DNA of 64,000 bases from Selenomonas sputigena (GTDB taxonomy: Bacteria; Bacillota; Negativicutes; Selenomonadales; Selenomonadaceae), in contig NZ_CP110383.1 of assembly GCF_026015965.1 (NCBI RefSeq), forward strand, positions 715,808-779,807, read 5' to 3'. Below the pieces are notes generated by a model that was given only the letters and a program-made list of their open reading frames with translations, had not been told where the DNA came from and ran no database searches. Position numbers and translations under genes: made by a program. The stretch's first letter is position 1. Every line of letters begins with the position of its first letter. Positions 52,679 to 60,743 of this stretch are shown here, one piece after another.

Positions 52679-53395
52679 CTACATTACGCCCCATACGACC
52701 GCGATCACGAGTGCGGGGAGGAAGTTCGCGACGCGGATGTAGGGGAGGGTCATGAGATTCGTACCGACGGCGAAAATGAGGATGTTGCCCACATAGCTGA
52801 GATTATGGAGCGCGGCGTTCGTCATGAACGGCTCGATCACACCCGCCGCGAGGAAGACCGCACCTTCGAAGATGCCGACGGAGAGCGCGGAGAAGATGCA
52901 GCCCTTTCCGAGCGTCGCCGTGAGCAGGAGGATGACAATGCCGTCGAGGACGCTTTTCGCAAAGAGGACAGAGGGATCGGCGAGCAGGCGGTCGTTCACT
53001 GCACCGATGACCGACATCGCGCCGACGCAGATAGTGAGCGAGGCGGAGACAAAGCCGTTGATGAAATGCGTGTCGCCCGTGCTGCCTGAGATGCGTTTCA
53101 GCCATGCGCCGAAAGAAGTCATGCAATCCTCGATGTTGAGGATCTCGCCGATGATCGCTCCGCCGATGAGGGCGGCGAGCATCATGTCGATACCGATGAA
53201 GGAAATCCGGCCGTCTGTGTCGATCACGAGCATTTTGCTGAGTACTCCGCCGAGTCCAAGGAAGATCACGGCGAGCGCACAGGCTCGCATGATGGTCTGG
53301 TGGAATCGCTCCGCAAGGAAGCGCCCGCACCCAAGTCCAAGGAGGCCGCCAAGCACAACAGCAATCACATTCGCGGCAACGCCAATTCCGGGCAT
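52679..53395 (-). CDS. DUF554 membrane protein (cargo)
   Basis: 238 residues from ATG 53395 (AAAGGATG upstream; earlier in-frame ATGs lack a site). Six or seven membrane segments (GVAANVIAVVLGGLLGLG, CALAVIFLGLGG, MMLAALIGGAIIGEIL, AVFLAAGVIEPF, ILIFAVGTNLM, ALVIAVVWGVM) as in the DUF554/YdfK family, normally a chromosomal inner-membrane protein of unknown, possibly transporter, function. Opposite to phage genes and higher in GC, so likely acquired cargo. Confidence 0.85.
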   Translation of the reverse strand: MPGIGVAANVIAVVLGGLLGLGCGRFLAERFHQTIMRACALAVIFLGLGGVLSKMLVIDTDGRISFIGIDMMLAALIGGAIIGEILNIEDCMTSFGAWLKRISGSTGDTHFINGFVSASLTICVGAMSVIGAVNDRLLADPSVLFAKSVLDGIVILLLTATLGKGCIFSALSVGIFEGAVFLAAGVIEPFMTNAALHNLSYVGNILIFAVGTNLMTLPYIRVANFLPALVIAVVWGVM

Positions 53396-53586
53396 ATTTC
53401 CACATCCTTTCACGCTAGAGAATCCATTGTACCTCATTGTGTGATGTATGTAAACAGTCATTGCATGAGTACAAAAACCGGGAAGATTGCAAGTTTAATT
53501 GTCACATTGTTCTGCCAAACGGAAGATACGCCGAGAAATTGTCGAAAAAATCTCTTGAAAATCCCCAAGTATACACGAATATTCGC

Positions 53587-53623
53587 TTGCTATATGTGTC
53601 TTTTAGAGGCATATATGTACATG
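53587..53623 (+). promoter_or_regulatory. Repeated promoter-like motif, site C
   Basis: TTGCTAT, 15 bases, GCATATATGTACATG; 42 bases before the amidoligase ATG. Confidence 0.6.
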
Positions 53624-53664
53624 AAAACAGAAAACAGGGCAAGCAAAGAAAGGGGATTTCAAAA

Positions 53665-54624
53665 ATGAAGGCAGCGACGGCAAGGCAGATCGAGAACATG
53701 AAGAAGCAGACTATCGGCGTGGAAGTCGAGATGTACGGCATCAGCCGCAGGGACGCAGCGGCAATCGCGGCAGACTTCTTCGGAACGGGAGACTTCAAAG
53801 ACACGGCAAGGTGCAACGGCTACTGCACTTGGAGCGCATGGGACGACCAGGGACGCGAGTGGAAATTCCAGCGCGACGTCAGCATCGAAGCCGCAAGCAG
53901 CACTGAGCAGACCGAACTGGTCACGCCCATCCTGCACTACGAGGACATCGAGCGCCTGCAGGAACTCCTGCGGAGACTGCGCCACGCGAGAGCGAAGAGC
54001 AACCCCGCCCACATGTGCGGCGTACACATCCACATCGGCAAGGGCAGCCACACGGCGCAGACACTCAGAAACCTCGCCAACCTGATGGCAAGCCACGAAA
54101 GCTTCCTGATCGCCGCCATGCGCATCGACCAGAGCCGACTCGGACGCTACTGCCGCACGGTGAACCGCACCTTCCTCGACCGCCTCAACAAGGAAAAGCC
54201 CCAGACGATGGAAAAACTCGCGGACATCTGGTACGAAGGAAACAGCGCAAGAGAGGGCAGAGAGCACCGCTACAACGGATCAAGATACCATTGCCTGAAC
54301 CTCCACGCGACCTTCACCAAAGGCACCATCGAATTCCGCCTCTTCCAATTCGCGAACCCCACGGCAGAGCGCAGGGGCGGCCTCCACGCAGGCGAACTCA
54401 AGAGCTACATCCAGCTTTGCCTTGCCCTTTCCGAAGCGGCGAAAAACCTCAAGACCGCAAGCCCCAAAGAACCGCAGAGGGAAAACCCCAAATTCGCGAT
54501 GCGAACCTGGCTGATGCGCCTCGGCTTCATCGGCTGGGAATTTGCCACGGCAAGGGATATTCTCACGAAGAACCTTGCAGGCGACGCCGCTTTCCGCTTC
54601 GGCAGGAGCACCCCTTCGGCATAA
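53665..54624 (+). CDS. Phage amidoligase (Amidoligase_2)
   Basis: 319 residues from ATG 53665 (GGGGATTTCAAAA upstream). Glutamine-synthetase-like fold motifs GVEVEMYG, the HxH-containing MCGVHIHIGKGSH, RYHCLNLHAT and GTIEFRLFQFA. Amidoligases of this group form amide or isopeptide bonds on peptides or proteins using ATP and are predicted to tag or cap peptide groups. Encoded with a gamma-glutamylcyclotransferase, as known for phage cassettes. Substrate unknown. The C-terminal module is shared with the 51082 gene product. Confidence 0.88.
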   Translation: MKAATARQIENMKKQTIGVEVEMYGISRRDAAAIAADFFGTGDFKDTARCNGYCTWSAWDDQGREWKFQRDVSIEAASSTEQTELVTPILHYEDIERLQELLRRLRHARAKSNPAHMCGVHIHIGKGSHTAQTLRNLANLMASHESFLIAAMRIDQSRLGRYCRTVNRTFLDRLNKEKPQTMEKLADIWYEGNSAREGREHRYNGSRYHCLNLHATFTKGTIEFRLFQFANPTAERRGGLHAGELKSYIQLCLALSEAAKNLKTASPKEPQRENPKFAMRTWLMRLGFIGWEFATARDILTKNLAGDAAFRFGRSTPSA

Positions 54625-54640
54625 GAGCCGAAGCCAGCCC

Positions 54641-54661
54641 CGCCCGCCAACAGGCGGGCTT
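54641..54661 (+). terminator. Short GC hairpin after amidoligase
   Basis: GCCCGCC-AACA-GGCGGGC with no long T run; may attenuate or stabilise the mRNA 3' end. Confidence 0.45.
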
Positions 54662-54708
54662 CGGGCAGTAGAAGGGATGTTCCTTCGGAAGCGGAAAGGA
54701 TGAGGAAG

Positions 54709-55185
54709 ATGAAAACGAAGATGTACATCGCCTACGGCTCCAACATGGACTTGGAGCAGATGCAGCATCGCTGCCCAGAAGCGGAACTTCTGGGAACGGG
54801 GCGTTTAGAGAACTGGCGGCTGATGTTCAAGGGAAGCAAAACCGGGGCGTATGCGACCATCGAACGCGAGAAAGGGCAGAACGTGCCGATCCTGCTCTGG
54901 CGCATCACGAAGATGGACGAGGAGCGGCTTGACCGCTACGAGGGATTTCCGACGTTCTACTACAAGCGCACGATTCAAGTCGTGAAAACCGATGCCGACG
55001 GAAAGCCCTGCGGCACGACGCGCGGCATGGCGTACATCATGCACGAGGAGAGGAAGCTCGGCATTCCCCCCATGGAGTACTTCGACATTCTCCACAGAGC
55101 TTACTGTCGCTTCGGCTTCGACAGGAAGATTCTCGAAGAAGCCTACGGATACACATGGGAGTGGGGGCGCAAGGCGAAAAGATGA
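54709..55185 (+). CDS. Gamma-glutamylcyclotransferase-like protein
   Basis: About 158 residues from ATG 54709; ATGs at 54700 and 54721 are alternatives. GGCT/AIG2 fold with YGSNMDLEQM at the N-terminus and the catalytic Glu in DRYEGFPTFYYKR. Such enzymes release 5-oxoproline from gamma-glutamyl amines or peptides and could reverse or trim the amidoligase product. About 85 bases after the amidoligase. Confidence 0.88.
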   Translation: MKTKMYIAYGSNMDLEQMQHRCPEAELLGTGRLENWRLMFKGSKTGAYATIEREKGQNVPILLWRITKMDEERLDRYEGFPTFYYKRTIQVVKTDADGKPCGTTRGMAYIMHEERKLGIPPMEYFDILHRAYCRFGFDRKILEEAYGYTWEWGRKAKR

Positions 55186-55207
55186 GACGGAAATATAGTT
55201 TGAGGAG

Positions 55208-56848
55208 ATGCTTTCGGGCATCTCCTTTTGCGTTGGGGGTGATGAACTGCGGAAACTGACGGACTACAAGCCGACAAAGTTCATGGCAAAAAGCTCCAAG
55301 TATGACAAAGCCGCTGCGGACTACGCTGTGGGCTTTATCGAGTGTCTGTGCCACACGAAGGGAACATGGGCGGGAAAGCCGTTCGAACTCATCGATTGGC
55401 AGGAGCGCATCATCCGCGATCTCTTCGGTATCTTGAAGCCGAACGGCTATCGGCAGTTCAACACGGCGTATGTTGAGATTCCCAAGAAGCAAGGAAAATC
55501 AGAGCTTGCAGCCGCCGTTGCACTGCTCCTTTGCTGCGGCGATGGGGAAGAGCGCGCCGAAGTCTATGGCTGCGCCGCCGACCGTCAGCAGGCGAGCATC
55601 GTGTTCGAGGTCGCCGCCGATATGGTGCGCATGTGCCCTGCGCTCGGCAAGCGAGTGAAACTCCTCGCCTCACAGAAGCGCATGGTGTATCTGCCGACGA
55701 ACAGCTTCTATCAGGTGCTTTCGGCGGAGGCCTATTCAAAGCACGGATTCAATATCCACGGTGTCGTGTTCGACGAATTGCACACACAGCCAAATCGCAA
55801 GCTCTTTGACGTTATGACGAAAGGCTCCGGCGATGCGCGAATGCAGCCGCTTTACTTCCTTATCACGACGGCAGGAACGGATACGCAGTCTATCTGCTAC
55901 GAGACGCACCAGAAAGCGAAGGACATTCTCGAAGGGCGAAAGATTGATCCGACCTTCTATCCTGTCATCTATGGAGCGAAGGAGGACGAGGACTGGACAG
56001 ATCCCGAGGTATGGAAGCGGTCGAATCCGTCGCTCGGCATCACGGTCGGCATCGACAAGGTACAGGCGGCTTGTGACTCTGCACGGCAGAACCCCGCTGA
56101 GGAGAACAGTTTCCGTCAGCTTCGCCTGAACCAATGGGTCAAGCAGTCCGTGCGCTGGATGCCGATGGATAAGTGGGATGCGTGCGCTATGCCTGTGGAT
56201 GCCGAAGCCTTGAAGGGGCGCGTCTGCTACGGCGGTCTTGACCTCTCGTCGACGACGGATGTCACAGCATTCGTGCTTGTATTTCCTCCGACGGATGAAG
56301 ATGAGTCTTTTGCCGTGCTTCCGTATTTCTGGATTCCCGAGGAGAACATCGACCTGCGTGTGCGGCGCGATCATGTGCCTTACGACGTATGGCAGAAACA
56401 AGGCTTCCTGCAGACGACCGAGGGCAATGTCGTGCATTATGGCTTCATCGAAAAGTTTATTGAGAAACTGGGCGAGAAGTACAACATCCGCGAGATCGCC
56501 TTCGACCGATGGGGCGCAGTGCAGATGGTGCAGAATCTTGAGGGGATGGGCTTCACCGTCGTCCCTTTCGGGCAGGGATTCAAGGATATGAGTCCGCCGA
56601 CGAAGGAGTTGATGAAGCTGACGCTGGAAAAGAAAATAGCGCACGACGGGCATCCCGTCCTGCGCTGGATGGCAGACAATATTTTCATCCGCACAGACCC
56701 AGCGGGGAACATCAAGGCGGACAAGGAGAAGTCCACCGAGAGAATTGACGGCGTGATCGCGCTGATTATGGCGCTCGACCGTGCGATTCGCTGTGGCAAC
56801 GATGCATCTGCGTCGGTGTATGATGAGCGAGGAATTTTGGTGTTTTAG
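55208..56848 (+). CDS. terL: Phage large terminase subunit
   Basis: 546 residues. Walker A EIPKKQGKSELAA, Walker B VVFDELHTQPN, and the RNase H-like nuclease with GGLDLSSTTDVTAF and later Asp residues (IDGVIALIMALD). Packages phage DNA with the P27 small subunit. The annotated ATG 55208 sits directly on GAGGAG; the conserved part begins near LRKLTDYKPTKFM, so the true start may be later. A 200-base internal piece is duplicated in the remnant (12288-12486). Confidence 0.92.
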   Translation: MLSGISFCVGGDELRKLTDYKPTKFMAKSSKYDKAAADYAVGFIECLCHTKGTWAGKPFELIDWQERIIRDLFGILKPNGYRQFNTAYVEIPKKQGKSELAAAVALLLCCGDGEERAEVYGCAADRQQASIVFEVAADMVRMCPALGKRVKLLASQKRMVYLPTNSFYQVLSAEAYSKHGFNIHGVVFDELHTQPNRKLFDVMTKGSGDARMQPLYFLITTAGTDTQSICYETHQKAKDILEGRKIDPTFYPVIYGAKEDEDWTDPEVWKRSNPSLGITVGIDKVQAACDSARQNPAEENSFRQLRLNQWVKQSVRWMPMDKWDACAMPVDAEALKGRVCYGGLDLSSTTDVTAFVLVFPPTDEDESFAVLPYFWIPEENIDLRVRRDHVPYDVWQKQGFLQTTEGNVVHYGFIEKFIEKLGEKYNIREIAFDRWGAVQMVQNLEGMGFTVVPFGQGFKDMSPPTKELMKLTLEKKIAHDGHPVLRWMADNIFIRTDPAGNIKADKEKSTERIDGVIALIMALDRAIRCGNDASASVYDERGILVF

Positions 56849-56872
56849 GGGATTGTATACTCACATAAGGTC

Positions 56873-56908
56873 TTGCTATTTCTCGGATAGTACGGGAATA
56901 TACACATG
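56873..56908 (+). promoter_or_regulatory. Repeated promoter-like motif, site D
   Basis: TTGCTAT, 15 bases, GGAATATACACATG; 30 bases before the next ATG. A weaker relative (CGCTATTGTGCGGATAGTACGGGAATATGAGCATG) lies at 18670-18704 before the recombinase. Confidence 0.6.
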
Positions 56909-56937
56909 CCGAAAGGGAAAACTGAAGAAACAAGAAA

Positions 56938-57264
56938 ATGACGAAGAAGGAAATTGCCGAGATCATCGAGAGCAAGGCCGCCGAGTACGGATTCACGATG
57001 CAGGAAAACACGATGGGTTGGGCAAACGCGAGCGACCGCGACACCTGCATCCGCATCGAGATTCGCAAAGAAACGGATTACGAGAAGACGGATTGGGAAG
57101 CTCGCAAGGTTTTCCGAGATATCAAAGCCAACGCCAGCATTTGCCAGATGGGCGGAAACTCCACGCCGGAGGAACTTTTGAAAGCCGCCGACGAGATCGC
57201 GCGGGGCGCGAAATTCACCGCCGAAATCAACGGCATGAATCTTTCCTGCATCGAAATCTTCTAA
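56938..57264 (+). CDS. 108-residue late-region protein, unknown
   Basis: Soluble, with an N-terminal helix (KKEIAEIIESKAAEYGF) and a repeated-helix C-terminus (PEELLKAADEIARGAKFTAEING). Its own promoter-like motif D and a strong terminator enclose it, so it is a separate transcription unit within the late genes. A nearly complete copy survives in the remnant (12487-12803), a sign that it is a stable member of this phage group. Function unknown. Confidence 0.7.
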   Translation: MTKKEIAEIIESKAAEYGFTMQENTMGWANASDRDTCIRIEIRKETDYEKTDWEARKVFRDIKANASICQMGGNSTPEELLKAADEIARGAKFTAEINGMNLSCIEIF

Positions 57265-57272
57265 GCCGAAAC

Positions 57273-57308
57273 AACAGGAGCGCCGCTCGAAAAGGCGGCG
57301 CTCCTGTT
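57273..57308 (+). terminator. Strong 14-bp terminator stem
   Basis: AACAGGAGCGCCGC pairs perfectly with GCGGCGCTCCTGTT around TCGAAAAG. Ends the 108-residue gene unit. Confidence 0.8.
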
Positions 57309-57413
57309 CGTCGCATAAATCCTTCGAATAGCATACGGTGGGTATATCATCATAGCGCTCAATCGAGCGATTCATTGTGGGAATAGTGTGCGCTTTTTGA
57401 TAGGTTTAGAGGA

Positions 57414-57797
57414 TCAATAGCACCAGTGTTCCTTAACGGTGTACGGCCATCCTAAAGCATTCATGCAAAATTTAAATACCTGATTCCCGGGCAAGACTAC
57501 CGTCATATGCGTTCCATCCATTGTACTTGTTTCATATCTCCACATATCGGTTTTGTATTTGAGAAAGGTCCAGTTGACGATATCAAGCAATTCTCCGTTT
57601 CGCACGTTCTTAGTCGATACTTTGAAATGTCTTTCTGTATCCGATGTATCGCCTCTAAGCGTATCATCCATTACATAAACATCAATGTTTTCAGAGTTCC
57701 AGTGGCTTACCCATACATCTTTTGCCTCACAGATGTATGTCGGCAAGAAAACGGTGACAGCCAAGATCAAAGCCGTGATAGAAAAGATTTTTTTCAT
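57414..57797 (-). CDS. Exported cargo protein 3
   Basis: 127 residues with a signal peptide (IFSITALILAVTVFLPTYICEA). Mature part (DVWVSHWNSENIDVYVMDDTLR, HMTVVLPGNQVFKFCMNALGWPY) is small and aromatic; no family recognised. Opposite strand, downstream of the GIY-YIG gene. Likely a lysogen-expressed envelope protein. Confidence 0.6.
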   Translation of the reverse strand: MKKIFSITALILAVTVFLPTYICEAKDVWVSHWNSENIDVYVMDDTLRGDTSDTERHFKVSTKNVRNGELLDIVNWTFLKYKTDMWRYETSTMDGTHMTVVLPGNQVFKFCMNALGWPYTVKEHWCY

Positions 57798-57855
57798 TTT
57801 GGGTTCCTCCGTTTCGATGATTTACATTTGACTCGCGTCGCAAACATCGCAATTT

Positions 57856-58746
57856 TCATTTCAGCATCATTTTTTCGTATTCTTTGAGGGTTGTTCCACT
57901 TTCTGTTTTCCAAGCCATCAAACCATTCGTAGATTGTCCTATAAGAAATTTTGCAGCGGCAGATGGACTGGAGAAAAGCATATCTTCCAAGAGAATGCCA
58001 TTGGATATACGGGCGTTTCTTCTGCGCTTGCTTATTCCAGCAGATATTGTTTCATCCTCCACGGGGGAGACATCGCTTCCCTGTAAGACGACAAATCCTT
58101 CTGCCGTACGCTTGCCGTTAGCCTCGATGGTTTGACCGAGTTTCCGTATTCTTCTTGATAGACGGAAAAGCACATCCGTTGTTTCTTCTGCAGAGTGTGA
58201 TAACGTCCCTTCTGATATTGGCGTTGAGAGTGGCTCGAAAATCTTGTGCCCTAATACGCCCATGATTATACAGGCTTTTTCGGTAAACTCTTCCAGTTCG
58301 CTTTCTTTTTCCTCGGTTATATTTCCCTGTGTTGGTTCATTTTCATTTTTTAGTTCGTATCGATGAGCATCTATTGCAAGATTGTAAAACTTATTTTCAA
58401 GAAAGCTTATTTCAGTAGGACCGAAAGAGTTGTTTGAGGTAGTGAAGACAACCACCTCGTTCCAATAATCATTTTTCCTGTGCTCAAACAATCGATAGAG
58501 GATGCCTTTTTCATTTTTCCGAATGCCAGCCTGTCCTATATAGGCGAGGGGTTTTTCGGTTTCGTCAGATGTGCCAAAGAGAAAATATACACCGCTTTGT
58601 TTTAGATCGTCACGATCGGTACACTTTTCAAGAGCTGTTCTTGGAATTTTATAGACTGTGCCAGTCCAGTTGGATAAGGTGCATTTTATGCGTCCGACTG
58701 GTGTGTTGTCCATAAGAAATACATTGATGTTTTTCCCATGTGCCAT
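57856..58746 (-). CDS. GIY-YIG nuclease-family protein with DUF4357
   Basis: 296 residues. GVYFLFGTSDETEKPLAYIGQAG is the GIY-YIG core, followed by LYRLFEHRKNDYWNEVVVF and the catalytic-type Glu in FLENKFYNLA. The C-terminus (NARISNGILLEDMLFSSPSAAAKFLIGQSTNGLMAWKT) is a DUF4357 domain. Such proteins are widespread, plausibly defence or homing-related nucleases. Inserted head-to-head 40 bases from the portal gene. Confidence 0.85.
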   Translation of the reverse strand: MAHGKNINVFLMDNTPVGRIKCTLSNWTGTVYKIPRTALEKCTDRDDLKQSGVYFLFGTSDETEKPLAYIGQAGIRKNEKGILYRLFEHRKNDYWNEVVVFTTSNNSFGPTEISFLENKFYNLAIDAHRYELKNENEPTQGNITEEKESELEEFTEKACIIMGVLGHKIFEPLSTPISEGTLSHSAEETTDVLFRLSRRIRKLGQTIEANGKRTAEGFVVLQGSDVSPVEDETISAGISKRRRNARISNGILLEDMLFSSPSAAAKFLIGQSTNGLMAWKTESGTTLKEYEKMMLK

Positions 58747-58785
58747 TTTATTCTCCCTAGTCCTAATCGAAAGGTTGCTGATAGC

Positions 58786-60045
58786 ATGAACTTCTTCTCA
58801 AAACTCTTCCGCTCACGGGATAAGCCGCAAAACCTCTGCCGCTTCGGCGGTTGGCCATTCATGTTCGGTAAGTCTGCTGCAGGGCAGAATGTCAACGAGT
58901 TCACGGCAATGCAGACCATGGCGGTGTATGCCTGTGTCCGCATCCTTGCGGAGTCTATCGCGGGATTGCCGCTTCATGTGTATGAGTATCGCGGAAACGG
59001 AAAAGAGCGTGTGCCGGAGCATCCGCTCTATTTTCTTCTCCACGATGCGCCCAACCCTGAGATGACCTCTTTCATATTTCGAGAGACTTCCATGATACAC
59101 CTGCTTCTGTGGGGAAATTCCTACGCATAAATTTTGCGTGATGGGCGAGGACGCGTGATGGGGCTGTACCCGCTTCTGCCCAATCGCATGAGTGTCGGAC
59201 GCGATGAATCTGGGGAAATCGTTTACACTTACACACCGATGAGCGAGTCCAATCCGCAGCTCAAAGGACAGCGGCAGATTACTCTGCGGCGCGAGGATGT
59301 GCTCCATATCCCTGGACTCGGCTTCGACGGTCTTGTCGGTTACAGTCCCATCGCCATGGCGAAGAACGCCATCGGCATTGCGCTTGCAACGGAGGAATAC
59401 GGCGCGGCATTCTTCCGCAACGGTGCGCGTCCGGGCGGTGTCTTGGAACATCCGGGTGTTTTGAAAGACCCGTCGAAGCTGCGCGAGAGCTGGCACGCCG
59501 TTTACGGCGGCACGATGAATACGGGCAGGATTGCTGTGCTCGAAGAGGGCGTCAAGTATCAGCAAATTGCTATCCCGCCCGAAGAAGCGCAGTTCCTTGA
59601 AACGAGGAAGTTCCAGATCGACGAGATTGCGCGGCTCTATCGCGTGCCGCCGCACATGATCGGCGACTTGGAAAAATCCAGCTTCAACAACATTGAGCAG
59701 CAGTCCCTTGAGTTCGTCAAATACACGCTGAATCCGTGGGTGGTGCGCTGGGAGCAGTCGCTGCAGAAAGCCCTGCTTACGGATAAGGAGAGGAAGGAGT
59801 ATTTCATCCGCTTCAAGGTGGACGGGCTTTTGCGTGGAGATTACAAGAGCCGCATGGAAGGGTATGCCATCGGCAGGCAGAATGGCTGGCTCTCCGCGAA
59901 CGACATCCGAAGCCTCGAAGACCTCAATCCAATTGAGGGTGACGAAGGCGGCGACCTCTATCTCATCAACGGCAGCATGACGAAACTCAAGGATGCTGGA
60001 TTGTTTGCAAACAACTGGAAGGAAGGGAATGACGGTGAAACGTAA
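58786..60045 (+). pseudogene. HK97-type portal protein interrupted by TAA
   Basis: ATG 58786 gives 114 codons (FFSKLFRSRDKPQN, VYACVRILAESIAGLPLHVYEY) to TAA at 59128-59130 after GNSYA; the frame then continues ILRDGRGRVMGLYPLLPNRM through IPGLGFDGLVGYSPIAMA and EEAQFLETRKFQIDEIARLYRVPPHMIGD to 60045. Restored length is 419 residues, normal for the family. A TTG at 59134 could restart translation but the product would lack the N-terminal quarter. Portals are essential for packaging, so the prophage is probably defective unless the stop is suppressed or is a sequence error. Confidence 0.85.
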
Positions 60046-60730
60046 ATTTTGGAACTGGGTACGAAACGAGGGAGAAAGGCGGACGCTGCTTCTCGACGGT
60101 GAGATTTCTGACGAGACGTGGTTCGGCGATGAAGTCACGCCTGCAATATTTCGCGAGGAGCTTCATGCGGCAGAGGGAGATGTCGTTCTCTGGATTAACT
60201 CGCCCGGCGGAGACTGCTTTGCGGCGGCGCAAATCTACAACATGCTGATGGACTATCCGGGCAAGGTCAACGTCAGAATTGATGGCCTTGCGGCATCGGC
60301 GGCATCTGTCATCGCGATGGCAGGTTCGACCGTGGAAATATCTCCTGTAGGCATGGTAATGATCCACAATCCTATGACCATTTCCATCGGTGACGTGCAG
60401 GAGATGGAACGCGCCATCGCACTGCTTGCCGAGGTCAAGGAAAGCATCATCAATGCTTATGAAATCAAGACGGGGATGTCACGAGCGAAGATTTCGCGGC
60501 TCATGGATGCCGAGACGTGGATGAATGCAAAGAAGGCAGTGGAGCTGGGATTTGCCGATGCTATTCTCTATGAAGATCGGGAATATTCCGCAGGTGATGC
60601 GGCAGACGGGGTGATCTTCTCTCGCGCCGCCGTCACAAACTCGCTGCTCTCGAAATTCGGGCAGGGCAAGCAAATGAACAAAGTCGATGCGGAGTCGCTG
60701 AAAAGGCGGCTCTTTTCTATTGCACACTGA
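60029..60730 (+). CDS. ClpP-like phage head maturation protease
   Basis: 233 residues from ATG 60029 (GGAAGGGA upstream), overlapping the portal end by 17 bases. ClpP fold with WINSPGGDCFAAAQIY, catalytic Ser in LAASAASVIAMAG and His in MVMIHNPMT. Processes the capsid protein scaffold (delta domain) during prohead assembly. Confidence 0.92.
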   Translation: MTVKRKFWNWVRNEGERRTLLLDGEISDETWFGDEVTPAIFREELHAAEGDVVLWINSPGGDCFAAAQIYNMLMDYPGKVNVRIDGLAASAASVIAMAGSTVEISPVGMVMIHNPMTISIGDVQEMERAIALLAEVKESIINAYEIKTGMSRAKISRLMDAETWMNAKKAVELGFADAILYEDREYSAGDAADGVIFSRAAVTNSLLSKFGQGKQMNKVDAESLKRRLFSIAH

Positions 60731-60743
60731 GGGAGGAAATAAC

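Noticed and set aside
54015-54671. Pro/Arg/His-rich plus-strand protein
   Set aside because: Out-of-frame reading of the high-GC amidoligase gene.
45812-59130. TAG or TAA recoded as glutamine in the prophage
   Set aside because: TAG and TAA are used as ordinary stops in neighbouring genes (HNH, amidase, TerL end in TAG; capsid in TAA), and interrupted genes are also found in non-phage toxin cassettes, so decay is simpler.
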